In this document: positions 21,122 to 33,432 of the stretch, one piece after another
Position numbering within the stretch: the stretch's first letter is position 1
Layout: the number at the start of each line of letters is the position of its first letter
Source of the DNA: Cotesia glomerata
Lineage: Eukaryota; Arthropoda; Insecta; Hymenoptera; Braconidae
DNA: 64,000 nt
NCBI RefSeq assembly: GCF_020080835.1
Contig: NC_058164.1
Coordinates: forward strand, 11,664,142 to 11,728,141
Direction: 5' to 3'
Program-made: the position numbers and the translations under genes
Notes under the pieces: model-generated
The model's input: the letters and a program-made list of their open reading frames with translations, nothing else
What the model was told of the DNA's origin: nothing
Databases searched by the model: none

Positions 21122-21271
21122 GAGGGACACAAGATTGCTGAATGCAAAAACCCAGCGAAATGTGTATTATGCGCGGATCAAAGTGCGGAGAACTCGGCTC
21201 ATCATGCCGGCGCATCCAGGTGCCCAGTATTTAAAGAGGCACTCCAGAAGATAACAAACAAACAGACATGA
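21122..21271 (+). pseudogene. R1-clade ORF1 (gag-like), C-terminal end only
   Basis: The frame starting at 21122 reads EGHKIAECKNPAKCVLCAD, then HHAGASRCPVFKEAL, and ends TNKQT at TGA 21269-21271. GHKIAEC is the end of one CCHC knuckle and CVLC...H..C is the next, typical of R1-clade ORF1. The N-terminal ~90% is lost by 5' truncation at the (CA)n. The stop overlaps the ORF2 start as ATGA. Confidence 0.8.
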
Positions 21272-24233
21272 AGATATTGCAGCTAAACCTAAACCATTGC
21301 AAAGCTGCACATGATCTGCTTATGCAAACAGCAAGAGAACTAGAGTTAGACTTAGTAATGATAGCAGAGCCATACAGATACCTGAATACCCAGCCTTGGG
21401 AATCTGACAGCACCACCAAGGCTGTCATCTGGTCTTGTGGTAAGCATCCCTTCCAGAGTGTAGTTAACAATGATAATGCCGGCTTTGTAGCAGCAACAGT
21501 TAACGGCATCCGTTTTTACAGCTGTTATGCACCACCTAGCCTATCCATTGTTGAATTCACTGAATTCTTGGACAAACTGACCGAGGACGCCAAGCAGCAT
21601 TAGCCGGTGACTTCAACTCCTGGGCAGTAGACTGGGGCAACAAGCAGACAAATGCGCGAGGAAAAGCACTCCTAGAAGCTTTCTCTACACTAGATGTAAT
21701 CCAGCTCAACAGTGGTGATACGCCAACCTATACTAAAGGAGAAGCAAGCTCTATCGTAGATCTCACTTTCGTCAGCAGCAGCCTCATCAGTGGGAAATAC
21801 GACTGGAAGGTGATGGATATCTACACAGCCAGTGACCACAAGGCAATTCTCTGGGAAATATCATATGACCGGAATACAAGAAGACCAATCAAGTCATTCA
21901 ATACCATTGGATGGAAAGTGAAGCCTTTTGACACAAGCACATTGGTAATAGCCCTTAATAGTGAACCGATTACTACTGGATCCGCAGAAGAAATGACCAA
22001 GGACCTGATGAAAAGAGTTGTCCAGGTCTGTGACGCCAGTATGGTCCGGAAACACAGCATAAGCCAACGCCCGGCAGTGCACTGGTGGAACGACCACATC
22101 AGTGTTCTTCGGAAAGAGTGTCTAAAGAAAAGAAGAATATCCCAGCGTGGCTATCGACGACCTCACTCTGCGGAGCTGCTCGCAGAATACAAAAAAGCCC
22201 GTCGATCATTGAACAAAGCCATCAAGGATAGTAAGAGACAATGCTGGAAAGAGCTCATCAACGAGGTGGATAAAGACGTGTGGGGTAGGCCTTATAAGGT
22301 GGTTATGACCCACCTAAAAAAACAACAAATGCCATCACCTACGTGTCCTCAACTTCTCCAGAAAATCGTCACTGCACTATTCCCACAGCAACGCAACTTC
22401 GATTACCAGTTCGCGCCAGGCGAACTGGATGACACTCCATCTGTCACTGAAGAAGAACTGCTGGAGGCCTGTAACCGTGTAGGGAATAATAAAGCGCCGG
22501 GATTGGACGGAATCCCTAATATAGCCTTGAAAACCATCATAAAGGCAGCTCCAACATTATTCCTAGACGTTTATAATTCATGCCTTAAGGAGGGGACTTT
22601 CCCGCATAAGTGGAAACAGTAACGATTGGTACTGTTACCTAAAGGGAAGAAACCACCGGATGAACCGTCATCTTACCGCCCACTTTGCATGCTAGATACA
22701 GCGGGTAAGATATTTGAACGCATAATTCACCAGAGAATTGAAGCAGTAGTCGACCCACTCCTGGCAGACAATCAGTATGGATTCCGGAAAGGACGATCAA
22801 CCCTGGACGCAATCAAACTGGTTGTTGATACGGCCAAGGAAGCAATCGCAGGAACCAGATGGAAGGGTGGAACGAAAGAGTATTGCCTGGTGGCGACCCT
22901 AGACATCAGAAACGCATTCAACTCCGCCAATTGGAAATGCATCATGCAGGCCCTCCAAGAGAAGAATGTACCAGAATACCTTCTTAAGATCGTAACAAGC
23001 TACTTTGAAAATAGGGTCTTGAAGTATGACACGAAGAACGGTCCGAGGGAGTATGATATTACTGGAGGTGTACCACATGGTTCAGTCCTAGGCCCACTCC
23101 TGTGGAATATTATGTATGACGGTCTATTAAGACTAACTCTGCCAAGAAACATCAAACTCGTAGCATATGCAGATGACGTAGCCGTAGTGATTGTTGCCAA
23201 ACACCTTGACGAGATAAACCATATGTTCGATCTCACTTTTGAGCGCGTTAACCGGTGGATGGACGCAGTGAACCTGCAACTGGCGCAACACAAGTCTGAG
23301 GCAGTGCTTATTACCAGCAGAAAAGTGGTAGAGACCATTAAGCTAAAAATCGGCGAACAAGAAATCACATCACGACCTTATATCCGATATTTGGGAGTGA
23401 TGCTTGATGCCCGACTCAACTTCAAGCAGCAAGTGGAGCATGTCAGTGCCAAAGCGTCAGTAGTGCGGGCCAGTCTCGCACGACTGATGCCGAACGTCGG
23501 AGGCCCAAAGCAGAGCAGGAGGCTATTACTGTCATCAGTAGTCACATCGGTGCTCACTTACGGAATATCCATTTGGGCCGACGCATTAAAAACGCAAGAA
23601 TCATTGAGAAAGGTTGGATCAGTATATCGACTGAGTGCCCTACGAGTAGCTAGCGCTTTTCGCACAATATTAGAGAAAGCAGTGTGTGTTATTTCCGGTA
23701 CTCTGCCTCTCAGAGTCCTAGCTGAGGAAAGACGGAACCTATATCAAAGAAAAAGGTCAACCACACTGAGCCCTGAAGAACTTAGAAGCGAAGAACGGCA
23801 ACACAGCATCGCAAGATGGCAACAAGAGTGGAATGCTTCAGATAAGGGTCGGTGGACGTACCGTCTCATACCTCGGGTTGATGTGTGGTTCAACCGGAGT
23901 CACGGTGAGATCAACTATTATTTAACGCAGATGTTATCAGGACACGGATGTTACCGGAAGTATCTCCACCGCTTTAAGCACGATGATACCCCAAAGTGCC
24001 CGTCCTGTCCAGGGGTCAATGAAGATGCGGAGCATGTCTTCTTTGTGTGTCCACGTTTCAACCAACAGCGCAATGAGTTAGAGAAGATTCTGAAGAAGAG
24101 AACCCAACCAGAGTCAATAGTAGAGGCAATGTTGTCGTCAGAAGCTGCCTGGAACGCCACAAGCATTTTCGCTACAAAAGTGCTTACCGAGTTGCGATCC
24201 ATTGAGAGGAAAAGAGCGAAAGACCGAATCTAG
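21268..24233 (+). pseudogene. R1-clade ORF2 (endonuclease-RT), copy 1, broken twice
   Basis: It starts at ATG 21268 (ATGA overlap with ORF1). The endonuclease opens ILQLNLNHCKAAHDLLMQT with IAEPY. A 13-nt deletion after 21600, relative to copy 2, shifts the frame and removes the residues before AGDFNSW. The frame resumes at about 21602 and runs through TASDHKAILW, NNKAPGLDGIP and EGTFPHKWKQ. TAA 22620-22622 replaces the CAA of copy 2, in frame. The remainder (22623-24233) has SSYRPLCMLDTAGKIFERI, TLDIRNAFNSANW, GVPHGSVLGPLLWNIMYD, YADDVAVV and the CPSCPGVNEDAEHVFFVC zinc knuckle. PHG replaces the usual PQG of motif B. Confidence 0.9.
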
Positions 24234-24470
24234 AAGGGAGAAATAACATCTTAGCCACCAGAAGGAAGAGCGGCAGCTTATTCCTCCCCCCGCGAAGAAA
24301 TGCCTTACGGCGGTACCATGGGGGATCAGAGGATAGAAGAGAAAGGGGTTTAGGGTTTAGTGGGTAGGGGCGTCAGCGTCGAGTTTTAGTATGACGCTGC
24401 GTCGAGTCGCCACATATCCAGGCCAACAGCTATGCCTAGAATCCGTAAAAAGGATTCCCCCCCCCCCCCA

Positions 24471-24504
24471 AAACACACACACACACACACACACACATAC
24501 ACAT

Positions 24505-24575
<71 letters not shown>
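24471..24575. repeat. (AC)n tract, 3' flank of the R1-clade insertion
   Basis: About 50 AC dinucleotides with a few ACAT/GCAC interruptions, directly after the LINE 3' end. They continue into RepA right-part sequence. Confidence 0.95.
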
Positions 24576-24579
<4 letters not shown>

Positions 24580-24728
24580 GACGCCGTGATAACCTCGCGG
24601 GGATAGTCAGGGAAGCTTCCTGTGACCTTCAAACGTCGAGATCTGATGAAAACTCGGTTTTTGCAAAACGGGGTGAAAACAATAACTTCCCGATTTTTGA
24701 AAATCTTCGATTTTCGTAGCGGGAAGTT

Positions 24729-25198
24729 AAAAATTAAAATTGACAAAGTTATGAGCAGTCAAAGTGGGGGGTCAAAAAAAAAGAGGGTGTCCTGGCGTGC
24801 ATTATTCCATCCCTCCTGGTGATCTGAAACATAAAAAACAGACGGATTCTTAATTATTATAGATGCTGCTATCGTATAATCCTTGGATAAGTTAAAAAAA
24901 AAATTTTTTTTAAAATGGCGGCAGTTTGAAAAAAAAATTTTTTTTTTTCATATTTTTTTAACAATTCCGAATTTTTTAAAAATACTAAATGAGAAGTTAT
25001 AGTTTTGGGCAGGGTTCACGAGATGAAGCGATGTATAGAGAACATCCTCTTTAAATTTGAAGTAAATCAGTTCATTAGAACTCGAGATATCCTTACCGCC
25101 AGCTCGAAAAAAGTAGTTCCGAGAAAAACGCGTTCGAAGTTTTGAGACAAGTTTTCGACAGTTTTACTTGTAGAATGGTACAGAATACTTACATATTT
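24729..25198. other. Internal non-coding part of the TTAA transposon
   Basis: About 470 bp between the RepA end and the transposase stop codon on the minus strand; presumably transposon 3' UTR. It contains short A- and T-runs near 24895-24960. No other feature seen. Confidence 0.45.
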
Positions 25199-26008
25199 TT
25201 AATCGGCGATTCCTGCTCCATATAAGAATCCTTCCTCTACTTCAAAATGCTCATTTTCCGATGTTCTCTTGTGAAGACGTGCAGTTCTACCCTCCTTTGA
25301 CGCCTCTCAAGTCCGGAGTTCCGAGCGCTCGATACGCGCTTCGTCCCGTCTCGCTGCAAAAGCATTAGCTTCTGGGCCAATCGTGATTCCCATAACATCT
25401 AAGATTTATAATATAGGTATAAAACCTTCATTAAAAATACTAGCTACGAAGAAAGTGGCAATTTCAATTGTCTTCGGTCCAGCGTGAATGTGCTTCGGAG
25501 CAAAAGTCCAAATTAACGAATTCAAAGATTCGTTATTATTTTGGGTTTTAGAACCCAAACATCATTCCAATAAAGAATCAGCTGATAAACTTTCATAAAT
25601 TGGTTTTATTACTTCTAAAACTTTGTCATTTAGAGGAGGATTTTTGTGGTCAAATTCGTCAATAGTGCCGTCTTCTATTGCCTTCTGATACTTGCACCAA
25701 CTAGATGAACAATTCATGTGCTGAGGATTTTCGTTAGTTGAAATTTTATGAAAGTAGGTTGCCCACACATCTCTCTTCATGTCTTCAACAGAATCTGGAT
25801 TTCGACGAATTGCCAAACCATAATATAAAGACAATTCATTGATAAGCTTATCAGTGAGTTTACCAGCGCCTTTGCCATCAATATCTTTATTATCTTTTTT
25901 TGCTTTACGTAACCGTGAACCCATGCGTTTTTGAACATGCCCAACACACTCCTTTTTTTCTACTACCGGGTTATCATTGTAGGGGTTAATAGTTTCTATG
26001 TCCTTCAA
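25199..26008 (-). pseudogene. Mutator-like-domain transposase pseudogene, three in-frame stops
   Basis: A single frame covers 270 codons: KKECVGHVQKRMGSRLRK, GKLTDKLINELSLYYGLAIRRN, DMKRDVWATYFHK, SSSWCKYQKA. After TGA 25562-25564 come CLGSKTQNNNESLNSLIW (normally NxNExxN in the family) and TFAPKHIHAGPKTIEI; after TAA 25406-25408, MGITIGPEANAFAARRDEARIERSE; after TGA 25307-25309, a tail ending LYGAGIAD at TAA 25199. This is the C-terminal half of a transposase family I remember as the 'Mutator-like transposase domain' (PF20700). No frameshift occurs across the region. The first ~half of the protein is missing, or lies beyond an intron ending near 26005. Confidence 0.75.
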
Positions 26009-26103
26009 TTAAATATAGATTTAAAAGGAATACTATACAATAGAAAGGGACATAAGTAGGGACTCGGGAACGCCTACCGTCTTTTGTTAACTTGTAGCGG
26101 TTC

Positions 26104-27260
26104 CCGACTAGAATTTTAGTGAGGCATGCCGAAAAATCAGTTCGGGGCGAAGTTGGCTTTCCGAACTTAGGCTAGCCCAATTCGGATCTTATTTGTTTTA
26201 AATTAGGCAAGCCGAACATTGGTATGCCAAAAGAATTCCACATTCGATGTAATCTCGTAATAGTTTGGCACTGCCTAAGTTCGGCATATCATGGATTGCC
26301 TAATTGGTACGAAATAACGGTAACCAAAGGTTTACCGAAATTTGGTTCACCAAGCTCGGGCTAACTTAGACAAACCTGTGGCAATACTTAAGTTCGGCAT
26401 GTCATGGATTGCCTAATTAGTATGAAATAACGGTAACCAAAGGCTTACCGAAGTTTGGTTCACCAAACTCGGGCTTACTTAGGCAAACCTGTGGAAATGC
26501 CTAAGTTCGGCATTTCATGGGTTGCCAAACTGTTATGAAATAACGGTAACCAAAGGTTTACCGAAACTTGGCATACCACGATCGAGCTTCTTTAGGCAAA
26601 ACTGTGGAAGTGCCTAAGTTCGGTATGTCATGGGTTGCCAAATTGTTATGAAATAACGGTAACCAAAGGTTTACCGAAACGCTTACCCGACTAGAATTTT
26701 AGTGAGGTATGCCGAAAAATCAGTTCGGGGCGAAGTTGGCTTTCCGAATTTAGGCTAGCCCAATTCGGATCTTATTTATTTTAAATTAGGCAAGCCGAAC
26801 ATTGGTATGCCAAAAGAATTCCACATTCGATGTAATCTCGTAATAGTTTGGCACTGCCTAAGTTCGGCATATAATGGATTGCCTAATTAGTACGAAATAA
26901 CGGTAACTAAAGGTTTACCGAAGTTTGGTTTACCAAGCTCGGGATCATTTAGGCAAACCTGTGGCAATACCTAAGTTCGGGATATCATGGATTGCCAAAT
27001 TAGTACGAAATAACGGTAACCAAAAGCTTACCGAAGTTTAGTTCACCAAGCTCGGGCTTACTTAGGCAAACCTGTGGAAATGCCTAAGTTCGGCATTTCA
27101 TGGGTTGCCAAACTGTTATGAAATAACGGTAACCAAAGGTTTACTGAAACTTGGCATACCACGATCGAGCTTCTTTAGGCAAAACAGTGGAAATGCCTAA
27201 GTTCGGTATGTCATGGATTGCCAAACTGTTATGAAATAACGGCAACCTGTATTCTGAAGC
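26104..27260 (+). repeat. 113-bp satellite in a 583-bp higher-order duplication
   Basis: Units of about 113 bp are marked by 'cctaagttcggcat' at 26275, ~26388, 26501, 26613 and again at 26858, 26971, 27083, 27197. Each carries 'gaaataacggtaaccaaag' and 'ttaggcaaacctgtgg'. The block of four plus its leader ('cccgactagaattttagtg' at 26104 and 26692) is duplicated at 583 bp spacing. The array sits inside the TTAA transposon, between the transposase relic and the right TIR. Confidence 0.9.
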
Positions 27261-27879
27261 TTGGTCTATCAAAATGAAACTTGACTAGGTAAGTCTGTGG
27301 CAAGTCCTCACTTAGGTATAATATCGGAATTCCTAACTCGACCGTTGCAACGGTAACCGAATGTTTGCCGAAGTGTCGGGCTTATAAGTATCTTGAGGCA
27401 AGAGGTCGCTCATCATCGGCGTAGCGTCGCGGTATGGTATAGGGCTCTCGTGCGTCGGGTCCAGTGTTCGAGTTTCGCGTTCGACATGTAAAATTTTTAA
27501 TAATTAATAATTATTATTTATAATTATTCTTAAGGCGAGTGTGAGGTAAATTTAAGTGTTGTGTGTGACTAATGTATCTAACTCCATCATCTCCTCCCCC
27601 CTTGACCCATAAAATCGACCAATCAAAAAAAACTTCTTCATAGTAAGAAAAACCCTAAAAAGCGAAAAAAATGACCGAAAATATAAAAAAAATAATACTA
27701 AATAAAAAAAAAAAATTTTTTTTGTTTACTTAATATTTAAAAATTTTGTCCTAAAGTCGATATTTATATTTAAAATTTAAAAAGTAAATTAAAAAATAAG
27801 CATTCATTATTATTAATTTTTGCTTTATAATAAAAATAGCTAAAAACAAAAAAAGAATTCAATTTGAATTCTTCCGTGC
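27261..27879. other. Internal AT-rich part of the TTAA transposon
   Basis: About 620 bp. A G/C-rich island at 27405-27490 contains a 'gtgttcgag' reminiscent of a tRNA B box but does not fold as a tRNA. The rest is AT-rich without open frames. Confidence 0.4.
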
Positions 27880-28135
27880 GAATTTAGTTTCTGAATTGCT
27901 GTCTAGTTAGGTAGCCAAATTCGGACCGAATGAGGCTTGGATAGTCACCAGCAAGTGTGGTTTCCAAACCACCGCCTAAGTCGGAAGCCAAGTTAGGCCC
28001 AAACTCGCGACTGCGTTACTTTCGGGACATGGGCCAACTTTGGCTTCCTGGTTCGGCGCGAACTTGGAATTCGGCATGCCTAATTCGAAACGAACCACCG
28101 CCGAACTTAAATTTCTGGTCGGGTTGGACCGGAAC
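27880..28135 (+). repeat. Diverged satellite-like block
   Basis: Repeats short words shared with the 113-bp satellite (aattcgg, ccgaac, gccaagtt, aacttgg) but without regular spacing. Probably a decayed or older part of the same array. The open frames 27957-28163 and 28040-28222 across it have no family support. Confidence 0.5.
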
Positions 28136-28266
28136 CGATGCCACGTCACTAAAACGGCTATAACTCATGAAATAATAGGAATTTTGAAAAATCCTTTTAA
28201 TGACATATTTTTGAATATCTAAACTTTGAAAATATGAAAAAAAAAATTTTCGATTTTTTCAAAATT

Positions 28267-28284
28267 CTACAGTAGAATACTCCC
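28267..28284 (-). repeat. Right terminal inverted repeat with TTAA flank
   Basis: Exact reverse complement of 20236-20253; TTAA at 28285-28288. Confidence 0.9.
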
Positions 28285-28288
28285 TTAA

Positions 28289-28639
28289 AAAAAGAATTTA
28301 ACAGCTGTCAGCTAACTTCAGTTTCATTTTATTAAATATATTTCTTTTTACTAATAGTAAATATTACTTATGTTAAGTGCATATCTTGATTTCTTGTATA
28401 AATAAAATATATATGGAGCATTCCACGCCAAAACGGACGTCGAATAGCCTTATTATAGTTCGTAAACATTCATCACTCCTCCCAAAACAGTTATTATGAA
28501 ATGTTAAAAATGTTAATATTATAATATAAGAAATGTTATGTTTTAATAAAAATTTGTCCTGTGACTTCTATACTTAAAATTGTGTGAATAATACACTCAC
28601 TCTAATCACTGTGCTTGTCACTATAATTTTCAAAAAGAC
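28289..28639. other. AT-rich stretch
   Basis: No gene seen. 'ggagcattccacgccaaaa' at 28413-28431 resembles the end motif 'ggggtcattccatgccaaa' of the palindrome at 59846 and may be a relic of that family. Confidence 0.4.
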
Positions 28640-28865
28640 CGCGCTAAAGTCTAAACGTGGAGTTGACGCATGCGCAGTGCGAATATTCAGAATACAAATA
28701 TTCAGCTAATTAAAAATGTTAATTAAAAAACAAATAAACAATGAGAAGTAGGAAAAAATGTTTTATATACATAAACAATCATAAACAGAGGTTTAATGAC
28801 CCGTATTGCTAGCGAAATATTAACAAATGCGACAGGGTGGCTAACTTAAGGGCACATTTTTAATA
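28640..28865 (+). repeat. Dispersed ~210-bp repeat (inverted partner at 14510)
   Basis: See 14510-14720. Here it lies directly left of a RepA copy and is not attached to a LINE. Confidence 0.65.
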
Positions 28866-28874
28866 ATTTTTTTT

Positions 28875-32342
<3,468 letters not shown>

Positions 32343-32344
32343 GA

Positions 32345-32748
32345 ATTTTTTGGGGTTTTCTGCAATTTACTCGGAATTGAAGGCTGGACGGCCTAAACTG
32401 ACTTAAAATTCGTGTTCAGCGGGTCGAAAAACATGCCCATAGATAGGTGGCGCCCGGTGTACAGACAACTTTTTTTTTTTTGTGTGCCGGTGGAAACAAA
32501 TATAAATAATGCTGTGAAGCGGGAAAGAATGGCAGTTACGGTAATTATTACGTGAAGCGTTCCACATTCACGTAACAGGATATTGGTAGGAAAGGATTGA
32601 GAAAGGAATGTGGAGAGGATCATCTTAATGTGAGTTTATAGAATATGCGAGAAATTAAAATTATTAGATAGCTCGTACTGGGATTCGAACCCAGAACCTT
32701 CCGAAGACATGGCGGCTACTCTACCATTTGAGCTATCCGGTCTATACT
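32345..32748 (-). mobile_element. Probable tRNA-derived SINE
   Basis: The minus-strand head (about 32748-32668) resembles a tRNA: GCTCAAATGGTAGAGT as D-arm/A box and CTGGGTTCGAATCCCAG as a perfect T arm/B box. The acceptor arms do not pair properly, and the anticodon loop lacks the invariant U33, so it is not a working tRNA. About 320 bp of unrelated body follows to the R1-clade 5' end. Target duplications were not found, so the exact ends are approximate. Confidence 0.55.
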
Positions 32749-32749
32749 A

Positions 32750-33006
32750 AATTTCCTTCTTCAATTATAATTGAGGACATTCTTTATTACACATTGGTAT
32801 ATAAAGAAAGGATAATAAATGTTGGTTTTGTCAATAAGTGCTTTTATAAACGTTACCATTTACATGAAAAGTTTTTATCAGTATTCCGAAAGTTTTAATC
32901 TTTATACTAAAGTTAAGAACTTTCTGGGTCTCATTATGTATTAATTTCAATGAAAATGAAAAATAACATTTCCAATACGCAAATACGGCATCGTCTCCCG
33001 GGAAAA
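32750..33006. other. AT-rich spacer
   Basis: About 250 bp with no feature seen. Confidence 0.4.
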
Positions 33007-33432
33007 AATGATCAGACCTGACCATGCCTGTTCATGTATGATCAAGCCTAAAATTAGACCTGATCATGCCTGTTCATGTATGATCAGGCCTGAAATTAGA
33101 CATAATCATGCCTGTTTACGCCTGCTCATGTCTGAAGCGTTCAATACGCTCAGGCTTGAACAGGCCTGTCCATGTCTGATCAGACCTGTTTATGTCTGGA
33201 GGGTTAAATACGCTCAGGTCTTATCAGGCCTGTTCATGTCTGATCAGACCTGTTCATGTCTGAAGGGTTAAATACACTCAGGTCTGATCATGCCTGTTCA
33301 TGTTTGATCAGGCCTGTTCATGTTTGATCAGGCCTGTTCATGTCTGAAGGGTTAAATACGCTCATGCCTGTTCATGTCTGATCAGGCCTTTCCATACCTG
33401 TTCATGTCTGAAGCGGGAAATACGCTGAAGCC
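33007..33432 (+). repeat. Minisatellite rich in TGATCA and AGGCCT
   Basis: About 20-bp words of the form 'gatcaggcctgttcatgtct' repeat imperfectly. A longer word 'gaagggttaaatacgctca' recurs every ~60-95 bp, giving a higher-order pattern. Many units embed the palindromes TGATCA and AGGCCT. The open frame 33008-33271 is a by-product of the repeat. Confidence 0.9.

Larger units (their letters stand above)
21122..24470 (+). mobile_element. R1-clade LINE copy 1, inserted in (CA)n
   Basis: A 5'-truncated R1-clade element that begins inside the ORF1 zinc knuckles, has a complete-length but mutated ORF2, and a ~240-bp 3' UTR ending in poly-C then AAAA before (AC)n resumes. Both flanks on the plus strand are CA repeats, so the element lies within the microsatellite. 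Waldo-type members of the R1 clade are known to target ACAY repeats, which makes this a plausible relative. The 3' UTR is near-identical to that of copy 2 (29134-29383). Confidence 0.9.
20393..24728 (+). repeat. RepA copy split by an R1-clade LINE
   Basis: The left part (20393-21120) follows the 7071 reference: 'ttaggaaaacggttgaccc', GAGCTC blocks, (CA)n at 21051-21120. The right part (about 24471-24728) resumes with (AC)n, then 'gggaagcttcctgtgacc', and closes with 'tagcgggaagtt'. Between them lies the LINE. The RepA is itself inside the TTAA transposon. Confidence 0.85.
20236..28284 (-). mobile_element. TTAA-flanked DNA transposon (Kolobok-like), 8.05 kb with nested insertions
   Basis: The left end GGGAGTATTCTACTGTAG (20236-20253) and the exact reverse complement at 28267-28284 form perfect 18-bp inverted repeats. 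TTAA sits immediately outside each (20232-20235, 28285-28288), as a target duplication. Inside are a minus-strand transposase pseudogene (25199-26008), a 113-bp satellite (26104-27260), and a RepA copy (20393-24728) that itself contains an R1-clade LINE. TTAA duplications are known for Kolobok and piggyBac; the transposase here is not piggyBac-like, so Kolobok is the better inference. Without nested DNA the element would be about 3.7 kb. Confidence 0.8.

Noticed and set aside
21821..22099. Antisense frames within the LINE ORFs (also 23000, 23951, 29952, 30675, 31310)
   Set aside because: Shadows of the RT coding strand; no independent motifs.
24357..24746. CVCVCV / THTHTH open frames at this and other CA/TG tracts (20964, 28972, 62432)
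   Set aside because: Microsatellite translations, no conservation and no domain.
26104..27260. CRISPR-like array
   Set aside because: Units are contiguous 113-bp satellite monomers without unique spacers, in a eukaryotic transposon.
27405..27490. tRNA-like or SINE head in the TTAA transposon
   Set aside because: A B-box-like word exists, but neither D, anticodon nor acceptor stems can be formed.
32668..32748. Functional tRNA gene on the minus strand
   Set aside because: T arm is perfect but the acceptor stem does not pair and the anticodon loop lacks U33; better explained as a SINE head.
33008..33271. 87-codon open frame
   Set aside because: It is the minisatellite read in one frame; Cys-Leu-Ile repeats follow from the DNA repeat.
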